Assembly: GCF_034140825.1 (NCBI RefSeq)
Contig: NC_089040.1
Location: forward strand, 3,294,501-3,358,500
From: Oryza sativa Japonica Group
Lineage: Eukaryota > Streptophyta > Magnoliopsida > Poales > Poaceae
Direction: 5' to 3'
DNA: 64,000 nt
The notes under the pieces are model-generated. The model worked only from the letters and a program-made list of their open reading frames with translations, did no database searches and had not been told where the DNA came from. Of the stretch, positions 23,301 to 35,437 are shown piece after piece; position 1 is the stretch's first letter; the number at the start of each line of letters is the position of its first letter. The translations under genes and the position numbers were made by a program.

Positions 23301-24264
23301 TCTTAAGATCTTAAACATACTCACTCAGCATCCAGCAGAGAGCTTGCCACAGACAGGGTGCCACACCCGCAGCCAAAGTCAGCCACCACTTTGCCAGTTA
23401 TGTCATCAAAACTATTCTCCGCCTGATGGATTTATGGAATCACTATGAGCGAGATAAAAAGCACACCAGAACAACTTGAATGTTAGCATCTGAACAGCGC
23501 ACATGCCAGCCATCTACTATTTGTCAACTTGATACTGACAAACCACAAAAGTAGACATTGCCAACGGTTGCAACCTGCAAATATAGGTGATCTGCCGAAA
23601 CACCAGAACCTCCAAAGTATCTACTTCGATGGACATCGCCAAAGTTTACACTCGATGATGGCTTATCAAAACTAAAGGCTCGAAAGACCAACTACATGAA
23701 TAACAACTATTCTAAGAATTTCAAAGCACTAAGAAGTCTGAAATCGCTACATGCCTAGAGGAAGAGCCACTCTACTCTTAGCCATGAACCTACTACTGCT
23801 GGTATGCTGCTTGGTCGGTTTGGACATGGAACCAAAGCTGCTGCACTTGACGTCGCCCAATTCCACTCACATCACAAAAGGAAGAAAAAAAACAGCAGGA
23901 TCGTATTCGAAGACCAAAGCAAAAGATAAAAAAAAATCTACACTCTAGTATAAAGCACAAAATCAAAGCAGGAAACTACACGGGGAATCGGAACAGGATG
24001 CTACTACTACCGTGTAGAGCATCCGCGACGCGATGTGAGGGCCCGTTGCATACTGCTCCAGCTCCACCTGCACCCACCGACCACCACCACCACCGGCGGC
24101 GGCGGCAGAAAAGGTCAGACATATTCCCGCCACCACTTTGGGCGGCGATGCGAATCGGAAGACAAGACGCCGGCAAAGTGAGTGCGCGGCGGCGGTAAAT
24201 TTACCTTGGGTGCGGTGAACTGCTGCAGGTCTCCGAGGAGACCCTCCAGCTGCTTCAGCTTCAT
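20400..24264 (-). CDS. METTL5-like 18S rRNA N6-adenine methyltransferase
   Basis: Nine exons, from the 5' end: 24205-24264, 24011-24067, 23325-23422, 22727-22796, 21940-21988, 21436-21524, 21298-21345, 21025-21084, 20400-20552. They splice in frame to 227 residues. The first ATG giving MKLKQLEGLLGDLQQF matches the conserved METTL5 start, so the further upstream in-frame part (Arg-rich) is taken as leader. The SAM-binding motif I is DFGCGCGTLS (54-63) and the catalytic N6-adenine motif NPPFGT starts at 121. VVGIDIDPQSLELA is the acidic motif II loop. METTL5 with TRMT112 methylates one adenosine of 18S rRNA in animals, and plants have an orthologue. The C-terminal tail after FWRFVPRARD is about 17 residues. 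The promoter carries many site-II motifs, fitting a ribosome-linked gene. Confidence 0.92.
22065..22121. mobile_element. Short degraded Stowaway-like hairpin
   Basis: TCCCTGTGTCCAAAAATATAG and CTATATTTTGGGACAGAGGGA form an inverted pair with a short loop, inside intron 5 of the METTL5-like gene. The length (about 57 bp) suggests an internally deleted copy. Confidence 0.6.
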
Positions 24265-24397
24265 CTCCTCCTCCCCTCGCCGCCGCCGCCGCCGTCGTCG
24301 TCGCCGTGGAAGATGGAGCTCTCTCTCTCTCTCCCCCACTGCCGGGCCGGAGGCTTTGCCTTTTTTCTTAGGGCCGGCGCGGGTGGGACCGGGAGAT

Positions 24398-24542
24398 TGG
24401 GCCCCATATGGCCCATCTCTAATGGGCCCCGCTACATTGATTGGGCCACGTTGGGTCTTGGGCCGGATAGGAAGGCCTAATACGAGTGAGTGGGCCTATT
24501 ACATCATGGTCCTCGTGGATAATTGGGCCGATAAAATGGGCC
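24398..24542. promoter_or_regulatory. Dense site II (TGGGCC) promoter of the METTL5-like gene
   Basis: TGGGCC appears at 24398, 24423, 24442, 24459, 24491, 24524 and 24537, with its complement at 24410: eight copies in 145 bp, starting 134 bp upstream of the METTL5-like ATG. In plants such site II elements are common in genes for ribosomes and translation and are bound by TCP factors. A GC-rich stretch on the other side (24543-24680) ends in a donor-like GAGGTGAGTG, so the promoter could also drive a transcript to the right. Confidence 0.65.
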
Positions 24543-26008
24543 GCGTGGGCGGTGGAGTCGAAACGTCCCGCCGCCGCCGCGGCCGTCGACTGCGCCGGCG
24601 AACTCCGCGTTCTCCGGATGCGCCGCGCCGCGGGGTGGGGGATTTTTTGCGACGTGGAGTTCGCGCCGCGCGACGCCGGAGGTGAGTGCTCCGCCCACCG
24701 TCGTGCTCTCCTCCGTTTCGAACTGGCAATTGATAAGCTTTGATGTCTAGGTTTCGGACGGCTTATGAAGTTGCTGAACTGGGATGCGACCATTTTTTTT
24801 CTCCGATTGAATTTTGAAGCAATTCAGTGCAAAGGTAAATGGCAGGGATTTGCAATTTGAGATGCTAATCTTTTGTCCCTGCAAGGTGAATTTCGCAACA
24901 TTTCTGTGCAAGGTAGTGGCATGAATTTGCAATTTGATAGACTAATATGTGTCCCTGCGAAAGTTGAATAGTTGAAACAATTTTGTGCAAGCTGTTGGAT
25001 ATGCTTTGGATCGGTTTGGCACAAAGTGGAACCACAAATTAAAATAGGTTTGGATCATACCTTGATCTCCCGGAGTTCCCATTTCTCTGTTGTTTGTTCT
25101 TCTTTCTTTTCCTCTTGTTTGGAAGCACAGAGAGGAGAGAGATGTGCTATGGCTCTTCCCTGTGTTCTCAGTGGGTTGCTAGATCGGGTAGCGAGAGAAA
25201 TCTCTTAGGGTTTAATACTTAGGTGTTGATTTCTATTTATAGCCACTGCACACAGGGGGAACCGACACTAGTGGAGGCGGTAAATCCCCCGATCAGGGAC
25301 TTTCTTGAAGGGGCGATCACTGTAGCGATTGCCCTAAAAAATCTTTCTTGCCGACTTTGGTTTAGCCGCAAGATCACATTTGTGTTCACAGTAACACAAG
25401 CTAGTGCCATGAATTTGCAATTTGATAGATTAATCTGTTGTCCTTATCGAAGTGTCAATTTAAGTTTTGAATGGTTTCTTTACCTCAAAAAAAAAAAAGT
25501 TTATAATGGTTTCATTTACATTCAGTACCTTGGTAGTACCTGGCAATATTATTGGTCATTGCTCAAGATAAGTGTTGAAACATGATCATGTATAGGCTTG
25601 ATTACTGACCGGATATATAGGTTTCTTGGTCTCATTTCACAAGTCTTTGCACACCTTAATTGAGACGTTTAGTATATCTGCATCACATGGCATGTAATCC
25701 AGTCTTACTCACGACTACCATGTTGCAATGGGTGGGTATGCCACGTTTTGGGAGTAATGCATGCTTAATTCTCTCTTGCATGAAGTAATCTATTAATGAA
25801 ACCAAATGAGGCGCCTTAACTCGCCAATTAATGGAAACATTAAACTCTATTTAGTCGTGGTGTTTAAGTTTAAGGGCCAATACGTTCTTGTCTAGATATA
25901 TTATGACATGTTATGCCTGTGTCTCCTCCCCTGAAAGATGCAGGCAAAGAGGGGCCATATTTTTCAATCTCTCTCCCCACCCCCTGACTTGAGCTTCTGA
26001 AATCCACC
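24543..26008. other. Intergenic region between METTL5-like gene and MYB
   Basis: The left 140 bp are GC-rich and could be the first exon of a divergent, perhaps non-coding, transcript with a donor at GAG|GTGAGT near 24681. Then follow degenerate repeats (24820-24990, and again 25395-25450), split by about 390 bp of other sequence. The rest, to the MYB start, holds its promoter. No convincing protein gene is seen. Confidence 0.45.
24820..25450. repeat. Degenerate repeat units, interrupted
   Basis: The phrase ATTTGCAATTTGA, followed by GCTAATC or ACTAAT and TGTCCCTGC, recurs near 24846, 24925 and 25413. Units are about 85 bp. The first two are adjacent. The third is separated by about 390 bp of unrelated sequence (about 25003-25392) for which I saw no terminal repeats or clear target duplication. 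Confidence 0.5.
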
Positions 26009-28309
26009 ATGGATTTCAGTTGCTTGCAGCCACATTCAGGAGGTTGTGATGATATGCCATTTGATTCCTATGTGCAGCAAAATGGCCATCAGGAGCTCCA
26101 TCTTGTTGATCATCCATTCAACAATGTCACTGACGGCCATGAATACTATTCTCCATCTGCTGGTGGATCTTTTCTTCCCTTTGCAACCTACTATGATCTT
26201 GGCCATGAGTACTACCCTCAAGGAGGAGAAAAGGATGCTGTCGTCGTCGATCGGGCTTCGCCGACTATTCGTAAAGCTTCGCCTCACCTGCCTCTCTTCA
26301 CACCTAAATCTGAGGTTTCTCATCTCATAGGAGGCGGTGTCGTTGGATCATATAAGGCATTTGAGATGAATTCTAGGCTTATCCGGCGCAAAAGGGCTTC
26401 GGGTAAGTCTCTGAAGAAGGCTAATGTTGTCAAAGGCCAGTGGACATTGGAAGAAGACAGGTAAACTAAACTAAATTTGTCCATGCATGTTCTGTTTAAT
26501 TTAACCTCTGTATGTCCACCTAAAGGAGTTCATGGTTAGTAGGACATAGGATTGTTCATGTTCTCCCTAGTAATTGACAAATGTAAATGAATTGATTCTT
26601 GCGAAATTTAAACAGGAAGCTTGTGAAATTAGTCGAACAGTTTGGACTAAGGAAGTGGTCTCACATTGCTCAAATTCTTCCTGGAAGAGTTGGCAAACAG
26701 TGCAGAGAAAGATGGCACAACCATTTGAGGCCTAACATCAAGGTACTCTGTGCTCCTACATTTTGTTTGTCCAAGTACTGTTTCTTAATTTGAAAAGGAT
26801 ATAATACTGTCTATTTCGATGCTTTCAGTGCACAGAAAAGAAAATGTTCTTGTGAATAATGCCCCTGCATTTCAATGTTGTTCGATATTTCCTTGTTTTA
26901 CTTATTGCTTGTTTGAACGAAATTCCTCAAGAAAAGCCAATTTTGATACATTCATATCAATGCTAATAAACTCCCCAATACATTTATTCTCCCTTCACAA
27001 CCTTGAGATAAACTCCCCAATAGAATACTGTCTATTTTGAAGGTCACGGAATCTGAACGCAATGTGTAAAGTAAATGTTTGAAGCTAGTCAAAGATTAAA
27101 AACTGGTCTAAGAGAGAGCATTGAATATTGATTTGAATACATTTAAATCAATCCTAATAAAAAAATTGACCTTAAACTATCCCTAAATATTTTCCTATAT
27201 AGCATTCGATCATTTTGATTAGCCCAACATTCACAAGTGCTCAAGGACAGTTTCTTCTTGATAAGCAGGGAGCCAGGATAAGGTGGTGTTCTAAATAGAA
27301 AGGAAGCCACAGAAATTAGGAACAAAAACGCTTAGGAAGCATCACAGTAGATGAGAATTAGAAAAGCTAAATATCATTTTGCAACTGTTAATATCAAGGA
27401 GAAACCAATAAATCTATAAGAACGGATATTCATAAAAAAAATTGGCATGTTCCTTTTTAAAAATAAAAACTGACATGTTAGTTTTCATGACAATCACACT
27501 TTTTATAGAGTTTCCATGCTTGGAATAATCCTTCTGTGTAACAAAAAAAAATGCAGAAAGATACATGGAGTGAAGAGGAAGACATAGTTCTAATCCAAAC
27601 ACACAAAGAAGTGGGCAACAAATGGGCAGAGATAGCTAAGCACCTGCCTGGTAGAACAGAAAACTCCATCAAGAATCACTGGAATGCAACAAAGAGAAGG
27701 CAATTCGCACGGAGGAGGAGCCGCGCTAGCTCCAAGAACCCCAAATCTGGAACCCTTCTGCAAAACTACATCAAGAGCCTTGGAATTGGTCCAATCAAGT
27801 CAAGTGTTCGTCAAGCTCCACCAGAATCTACTGCAGTGTCATCGTCTTCACCAGCATCCACACAAAAGTTAGCAGAGGTGAATGGTAAGATCAGGCCAGA
27901 TTCCAACCCATCCAACCAAATGGTCACCCAGGGAATACTCACCATGGATGAGAACAGCTACATCCAGACCAACTCTTGTGAAGAACTCCTGGTCTCTACC
28001 TATGATGATTTATGCCTTGATATGTGTGATCATTTGTTCGAAACGAAGGACGAGATGCCGTACCAGGTTTACAACATAGATGATGATGTTGACATGAACT
28101 ACATCTTCAACCACATTGATTATGCTAACAAGATTGGCCATGAGATAGATATGGAAATGGCATGGGACGATGATGTCCTCCAAGACGATGAATCAGCTGG
28201 ATCATCACCATTGGAGACACCGGCAGGTCTAGCACAAATCAATACCGTGCATGTGAAGGAGGAGATGGATCTAATTGAGATGGTCACACGCACACAATCT
28301 TGTGGCTAG
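26009..28309 (+). CDS. R2R3-MYB transcription factor, MYB98 group
   Basis: Exons 26009-26460, 26616-26742 and 27557-28309 splice in frame (phases 2 and 0) to 443 residues. The two MYB repeats span about 142-193 (GQWTLEEDRKLVKLVEQFGL, then GKQCRERWHNHLRPNIK) and 194-243 (DTWSEEEDIVLIQTHKEVGN, then NSIKNHWNATKRR). The first two introns fall inside or at the edge of R2, as in many plant MYBs. The combination of KLVxLVEQFG, GKQCRERWHNHLRP and SIKNHWNATKRRQ is typical of the group with Arabidopsis MYB98, MYB64, MYB115, MYB118 and MYB119, which act in synergid, gametophyte or seed development. The N-terminus before the DNA-binding domain is long (about 140 residues), also a feature of this group. 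The C-terminus is acidic, probably activating. The exact orthologue is not assigned. Confidence 0.9.
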
Positions 28310-28975
28310 TGGATGAGAAAATAAGCAGTGATGTAACTATGTGTGCTACTAAATACACATTACACGACCTTTCGGAGTGCAACCTGGGGAACCTATATGG
28401 TGAAGAAATATTAGAAAAATAAGAAAAACAAACATGTATGGGTTCGAACGAAGCACTTGATTATATATTATATTGTAACTAATATTCTAAGTTTTTCTCT
28501 TCGTACTTTTGGCATGCACTCTCTCTTTAATAAGTACTTTATTTTTACCTTTTCTTACATTCCAATTTACTCGTTTTATCTACTCACACTTAATTAGTTC
28601 ATGCTGAGAAACAACTAGTGTGGTATACTCACATATATTGAACACAGACCAATTAAGGTAAGAATTAGGCAACATAATTATAAGCATATATCTAAGCTGA
28701 CATGATTAGTGGTCAGTTAATTGTTTACTTCGTATTTATTAATTAGTAACAAAACATCTTCATTACATACTGAATTCAGACTAACATATAGATTATGTTC
28801 TTGCAGCATTCATCAATCAAACCGGGATCATTCCTTTGTTCAGTTCAAAAGAGCATAAACAAACGCACTAAATTTAGCACACACACTTAAGGTAAAACCC
28901 GCATGTAAAAGAGAGCATTACGTCAAACACCACATCCAACATAGGAGATGTCCATTAATGTGATAAGCAATTCAT
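28310..28975. other. Convergent intergenic region (MYB / MADS5)
   Basis: This AT-rich spacer of 666 bp lies between the two stop codons and should contain both 3' UTRs. Several AATAAA-like words occur. No gene, repeat or element is recognised. Confidence 0.5.
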
Positions 28976-31900
28976 TCATTGGTTGAGGTGATCCATGTAA
29001 GCTTGATACCTGCATGGGAGAGGGAAATGACGACGAAATTAACACATATATTTAAAATAAAAAAATTGGACCAATCTAGGAAGGAGTAGATTGATTTTGA
29101 ATTAAGGAGGGGGTGAGACTCAAACCCGGACCGGCTAGTTCGCAGCTTGCGTTGCTAGCCGGAAAGACCCCGGGCCTTTCTCCAACAAACTCCAACATAA
29201 ATTAACACATATATTTATGTTAAGTATCTAACAAACTCCAACTAAAAAGAAAATGCTTTTTAAAGTTCTGGACAAAGTTTTAGTACACATCATCGTTCTT
29301 CAGTCCCTAACAGTACGACGAACTACTTTTTTTTTATCTTGCCAAATTTAGTTCATTAAACTCTGAGTTAAACTTGAAGCTAGCTAGTACTACTAATTTA
29401 TAATAGTGCCTTGTCTCCTTTTGCCCCACAATATAGGAAGCGAAACATATGTAGCTCACATTGAACTTTGATTAATTAGTGAATATTGATTTAGATAGTT
29501 GGTCAATAACAAATTAGATCATAACTTGTATGAGCTGAAGTATACAAATTACCCTATATGCAGGGAAGGGTCACAAATTGCATGATGGAGAAACTCTTGG
29601 TTAGCTTCACTAGCATGGCCACTGGGCCCTACATCTTGGCAAGATATATGAAGCATATTTTCTCCACTAGTTTCTTGTATCTGTTGCAATAAAAAAGATT
29701 TTTAGTTAAGCTGAAAGAACTGCAATTCCCTTTTTAAGTATATACACAAGCAACCGAAATGATTCAGATCACTTCAATATTTAACCATGAATTTAAGAAC
29801 ATTATACATCCCTTTGCCTTGAAAATTTAATAATATTATTTGGACTAGTATATTAATATCAAATTAACAGCTATGGGGATTCACAGTACCACTGAATTTG
29901 AGCAAGGCCATTATTAATTTGATTGCACCGTCTATATTTCTTTAGATAAATAACGTGTAACCGAGCAGCAAGGGATTATTATATTGCTCATGTGAGCCTT
30001 CAGAACGACAGCAATCGGAAGCTAGTTCGAGAAAAGAGTAATTAGTTTCTTAATTTATTAGTTGGATTTTCTACCTCATAAATACATTTGATGTATTAAA
30101 TAATACCTCTGTCACAAAATATAAGAATTTTTAGGGCTGGATATGGGTATTAAGGAAGTAAGAAAATTAAATCGGAAAATGTTGATAAGATAATTTAGAT
30201 GGAGAAGTTGTTATATTTGGGGATGGATGGAGTATATGCTAAGAGAAATTTATTGTTCATTCTTATTGAAGCTACAAATAGTTTCCCTCAAAAAAAATTA
30301 TCACATCTTTTTTCTATGTGTTTGTACATGTAGGATATGACTCGATCGTAGGCACATGGAAATTATATAACATACTCATGCTCAAGGCTAGCAGCTCCGG
30401 AGAGAGAGTAATATAATTAACGTTTGGAGTTTTATCACATATGGAGTATATATACTAATCTGTATATATTACCTTCCTTTTTAAGTCTTTATTAGCATCT
30501 TGAAGTTGTTGTTCCTGCAAAACTTATCAGTTATTATTTCTGGGGACTAGATAGTAGTCAAAAGATTAACGAAAACGTACCCATAAAACAAAGACAGCAC
30601 ACACATGGATTACCTTACGTTTGAGCTCAAATACTTGATCAAGCAACTGTTGATTCTGTAAAAATGTATATACAAATGATTTACCAGCAAAGTTTGATCA
30701 AGTTAAAATTTGATGTTTCATGTAATACTTGCGTAACAAAACCAAAAAAAAAAAACAGAGCATAGGTAATATATAACATATAAGATGGTGTATATGATGT
30801 ATAAAGTACTGTGTCAAGCGGGAATCAAGCTAAATATGCGTCGAAATTAATATGATTCATTTCACTATGTAATTACCTTTGATGACCTGATATTCATGAG
30901 GGATATCTCGATCTGGTTCTCAAGTTGCTCGAGCTCCTTCAAGCTAAGTGGAACCAAGTCCTCGCCAAGAAGATTTCTGCATAAGATCAGAGTTAGTCCA
31001 TGTGTGTAACATGTAGAAAAGCTTTCTGAGAAGATCCCACGTGCATACCTCTGAGTTGTTTGTAGGAACTCAACTCTTGTCTTTAACTTTAAGTACTCTT
31101 GGTAATTGCTCTATATGAATGCCAAATTAGCAGCCAAATATTAATTGAAAGAAAATCATGATTACTATGTAAAAGTTGATGAGTTGGAATATGCCTGGCA
31201 TAGAACTAATTAAATTGGACATGAGAAATTAATTAATTAATTAATAGACAAAACTTAAAATGGTAATGGCATATCATGAAGTATATACATACTGCATATT
31301 GCTAATTGTTGTGTTAGTTGACAACAGAACTTATTTGTTACTTCCTCCGTTTTATATTATAAGACTTTCTAACATTATTCACATTCATATAGATGTTAAT
31401 GAATGTGGACAATGCTAAAAAGTCTTATAATATGAAACGGAGGGAGTAGATATGTAGCATGCATGCATGGATAATACTTGTTTCGTCCTCGATATATACA
31501 TATATAGCTGCTGTTCAAAAGGGGAATATACCCTGCGCAGAATGTACTGTAAAAATGTAATTTAAAAGACAAGTCTGTTTAAAATATACATTAATTAACC
31601 TATCATGTCTAGCATATTATACATCTATCATGCACGAACATGAGAATTATGTAAAATTTTAAGATATCACATACGTTTTATTAAATATTATGTATGGCAG
31701 TGTACACATCGATATTTCCTTGTAAACAATAATTGTAGCCCCTATCACAACGTATACCAGATTGTGTTAATTACATAACTTATATCCAAAACAAGCCTGA
31801 TTCTCCTTTATTAACAGCTAGCAGCAGTTGCTGCACAGATAGAGATGATTCATTAGATCTAAAAATATGCTTGGCCACATAGATCCTCATGTTTCAACTA

Positions 31901-34900
31901 ATGACCAAATTAAGTTCAATTCTTTGAAAAAGTTTAAGGAACCATAGTTTATTACAGGTGAATTGCATATGCAGCAATCATATTCAGAATCAGATGGTTA
32001 CTAGTTCAGTTTCCAGTGCAGCAGATGCTTCACATGAGTTAAGGTTGTAGTTGCAACTGCGGTATCGCTCCAGTGTCTTGTACATACTGTTACAAAAAAG
32101 AAAATCAGTGGACCACAAAACTATTTTCAATGCAGTATCAGTTAAAGTTGTTATATTATATTTTGTTGTTTAAATACATGTATATACAACCCGATTTTCC
32201 TACATATGCATGATCAGTTTATTTTGCCTTTCATAATTAATGGAGCATATATCAGTTATATTTTCTAGGGTATGTGCACAGCGCACCCTAAGTTTGGAGC
32301 CAGGGTTTTAAATTTCGAAAGAAGGATTTCTACCGCAGGTGGGCGATATAACCAAAATTTCAGATTTTTTTTTCGTACGATTTTTTTTGAATTTTTGACT
32401 GATTTTGAATGGATTTGAATAAAATTTGACCAAATTCACAAAAATTTGCAAACAACCGAAAGTTTCGGGCGAGATATGAACATTTCGGTGGGGGCGAAAT
32501 TTCGAGCCGAAATTTCAAACCCTGTTTGGAGCTATAAACACTATCACTTACAAACATGTATATATTTGATTGATTTGTGTTAAATTATTAGAAAATTGTA
32601 CTCTGTTTTTTTAGAAAAAAACAATTGTAACTAACATTCAGATTTTGTTTCAAAATAAGTGCAATTCTAAAGGAGTGCAGTACTATTTTTCCCTACAACC
32701 ACCCCCCTCATTCAAATTATGATCCCTATTTTACCCCCAACCACAATTTCACTCCCAATCATTTTACTTCTTGCTAATTTGTCTTTTAAATGCTAGAGTT
32801 ACATTATTTTCTTTGTGGATACTGGATAGAAGGAGTATATTTTTTGGGGAGGGAAAAGGAGGGAGTACATTGTGACTAGGAGCTTGGAAAATTCAACCAA
32901 TCCAAACTTTTGGTACACAAGTACTCCTACTACATACCCTAACGGTAGGGTAGCTAGTAACTGTGCCTTGTAAATCGACACAACCTCGTTCCAGACTAGC
33001 TAGCCTGTACTGTGCGCTGACAGAAAATTTTGGCAATCGACACGCACGCCTCTCGCACGATAAGTTGTTTGCATACCATATGACAATGTTCAAATGATCA
33101 AATCAATCTATTCGCATCATCGCATGTGAAATTATGAATCGCATAGGAGTATGAAATTACGAATGCAGTGAATTAACTTGGGTGTGTGTCCGGCCACGCC
33201 TAGCTAGAAATCAATTCGATCTTTCGTACCACACAACTACAACTAGGCTGTGTTTAGTTCACACCAAAATTAGGGTCCCTTTGAATCGCAGGATTGAAAA
33301 AACGTAGGAATAGGAAAAACGTAGGATTTTGGTAGGAATGTAAGTGTAAAACAGAGGATTGCAAAACGCAGGAAAAACACATGAATGACCGTTTGATTGA
33401 ACCGCAGGAAAAACGCAGGAATTAGATGAGAGAGATAGACTCAAAGGAAAGTTAGCAAGAGGTTGAAGCTCTTGCTAAATTTCCTCCAAAATCTCTATAG
33501 GATTGTCCATTCCATAGGAATTTCAAAGGATTGGATAGGATTCAATCATTTGTTTCAAAGGGCTTCATAGGAAATTTTTCTATAGGATTGAAATCCTCTA
33601 AAATTCCTATGTTTTTCCTCCAATTCAAAGGGGCCCTTAGAAGTTTGGTTGAAATTGAAACGATGTGACGTAAAAGTTAAAAGTTTATGTGTGTAGAAAA
33701 GTTTTGATGTGATGAAAAAGTTAAAAGTTTGATGAATTATTTTGGATCTAAACACGGACCGTGTACATATCCACAGGGAGGATAACAACCGACGAGACGA
33801 TCGATACAGAGATGCTTATCTCCACGAGTACTCCTACGACTTTTCCTCCTGCTGCTGCATTACTACTTTTCCTCTTGCTTCTGCAGCTGCAATCGCATGC
33901 ACACTAGTACAGCCGAGACATTTGACAAGACGTAGAGAGAGAAACCTAGCTAGAGAGAAAGAGAGAGAGACTCAATGGAACAGTGGAACCCAAGAACAAC
34001 CCCTATGTTGCGAGTTCCCAATGGAACAGTAAAACCAGAGCAAGAAACCCTCCCAACTTGCCATTGGAAAAGATGCTCCTAATTAAGATCTGACAAAAAT
34101 AACTTGCCATTGGAAAAGGCACTGCAGCCTAGTATATGTGCTTGTGCAATATGAGAATTAAGATGCAATATGCGTACTAGTAGTACTATATGCCATGTTC
34201 TTGTGCAGATCTGGAGGGGTCTCATCTACTTCACTCTGAAAATTGCATGCACTAATGAAAGAGCTAGAGAGACAAGCATGGAAGAGATCAGCTTAGAGAT
34301 ATCTAGCATGCAGCTCTAGCCTACAAATGGAAGCAAGCATGGAGAGATTGCATGCTTGATTCTGTTGACAGAGTACTAGTCTCTATGGCAACTGCAAACC
34401 GTAAAGAGGAATTAGGGGACGGCAAACACACACAGATCGGCAGCCATCAGGTGACTAGAACGGCTGTCCTGTCTCTCTTTCTTTAACCAAAACAACAACA
34501 GGAACAGGTTAGTTAATCAGCTATGAGCATGTATATGATCACGATCGAGGTGGTAAAAATTAACTAAAATCAGGATCTTTGAGAAAGATTGGTAAAAATT
34601 CCAACAAATACAAACGAAATGCTGGTATATATATGTTTTAAACACAAACAAAGCAGCAGGGAAAAGACTGGGTGTAAGAACTTCCCGGACAAACATGAGA
34701 TGTTAATTAAACACACGGACTGATGATTAATTAGAACATGGTAGCTAGGTGGGCAGTAGCTAGCCCAGAAATCACAAGGAGCTTCAAAAACTCATAACGA
34801 GAAAACTAGTCTTTCTTGGCTGCAAACTAATTAACTAACTTTGCATTAGAATTAGGGCGAGATATATATGAATTCTCTGCAAGGGGCGAGAGCTTGCAAG

Positions 34901-35104
34901 AGAGAATTATTAGTAGTACCAGGAGGAGGTGGAGAACTCGAAGAGGCGGCCGCGGGTGGAGAAGATGATGAGGGCGACCTCGGCGTCGCAGAGCACGGAC
35001 AGCTCGTACGCCTTCTTCAGCAGCCCGTTCCTCCTCTTCGCGAACGTCACCTGCCGGCTTATCTTGTTCTCGATCCGCTTCAGCTCTACTTTCCCTCGCC
35101 CCAT
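28976..35104 (-). CDS. MADS5: SEPALLATA-class MADS-box factor, OsMADS5
   Basis: Eight exons, from the 5' end: 34920-35104, 32002-32086, 31049-31110, 30877-30976, 30614-30655, 30473-30514, 29553-29680, 28976-29009. They give 225 residues, in frame throughout. The structure is MIKC: MADS domain 1-60 ([20 protein letters not shown]), a short I region ([12 protein letters not shown]), a K-box coiled coil ([20 protein letters not shown], then [17 protein letters not shown]) and a C-terminal part ending AYMDHLNQ. The protein matches OsMADS5 as I recall it, a SEP (LOFSEP) gene acting with OsMADS1 and OsMADS34 in spikelet meristem and lemma/palea development. Exon lengths 62, 100, 42 and 42 are the classic MIKC pattern. 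Intron 1 is 2833 bp and carries MITE insertions. A long GA tract lies upstream. Confidence 0.97.
29095..29185. repeat. Dispersed-repeat-like block in MADS5 intron 7
   Basis: On the minus strand this reads AAGGCCCGGGGTCTTTCCGG, then GGTCCGGGTTTGAGTCTCAC. The tail resembles a Pol III B-box (GGTTTGAGTC), suggesting a tRNA- or SINE-related fragment. I could not fold it into a tRNA or find a target duplication. Confidence 0.3.
30106..30232. mobile_element. Stowaway-type MITE in MADS5 intron 6
   Basis: The ends are CCTCTGTCACAAAATATAAG and TTATATTTGGGGATGGATGGAG, flanked by TA on both sides, 127 bp. The arms are diverged. Confidence 0.7.
31341..31446. mobile_element. Stowaway MITE in MADS5 intron 2
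   Basis: The 106-bp element starts CTTCCTCCGTTTTATATTAT and ends ATAATATGAAACGGAGGGAG. TA flanks both sides. The arms pair along almost the full length, so it should form a strong hairpin. Confidence 0.88.
32301..32524. mobile_element. hAT-type MITE in MADS5 intron 1
   Basis: The 224-bp element has termini CAGGGTTTTAAATTTCG and the inverse CGAAATTTCAAACCCTG. TTTGGAGC flanks both ends (32293-32300 and 32525-32532), a perfect 8-bp target duplication, which with the CAGGG ends fits the hAT superfamily. No coding capacity. Confidence 0.88.
33246..33760. mobile_element. MITE carrying a nested MITE (outer element)
   Basis: The ends GGCTGTGTTTAGTTC and GATCTAAACACGGACC are those of a common rice MITE family whose body reads AAGTTTGGTTGAAATTG and GATGTGATGAAAAAGTTAAA. 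The body is interrupted by the element at 33273-33636. Removing that and one TTA leaves a contiguous element of about 148 bp. The target duplication is not clear. A relative lies at 39416-39542. Confidence 0.7.
33273..33636. mobile_element. PIF/Harbinger-like MITE nested in another MITE
   Basis: The 364-bp element starts GGGTCCCTTTGAATCGCAGG and ends CCAATTCAAAGGGGCCC. TTA flanks both ends (33270-33272 and 33637-33639), the 3-bp target typical of PIF/Harbinger. The interior has several variants of AGGAAAAACGCAGGAAT. Related sequence forms the first 199 bp of the 280-bp tandem repeat at 35900-37300. Confidence 0.8.
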
Positions 35105-35337
35105 CGATCTCTCTCTAGCTCTCTCTCGGTCTCAAAATCTCTTCTTGATCTATCTCCTCTCTCTCCTTGCCTAGCTAGTTAGCTGCAGCCTGCAAGCTTC
35201 CCTCTCTCTCCCTCTCCCTTGCAGTCTTGCTCCGTTTGTTGGGGATGGATGGATCATGGATGTAGTAGCTAAGTAGCTCGGCTAGCTAGCCATGCTCTCG
35301 TACCATCGGCTGTGCTGGCCGGAGTGCTCCTTGCCTT

Positions 35338-35437
<100 letters not shown>

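Noticed and set aside
24182-24743. Open frames in the GC-rich region at the METTL5-like start
   Set aside because: Arg/Pro-rich composition without any domain; they overlap the promoter and first exon of the METTL5-like gene. A non-coding divergent exon stays possible.
29095-29185. Possible tRNA gene in MADS5 intron 7
   Set aside because: A B-box-like stretch is present, but no acceptor stem or anticodon arm could be paired.
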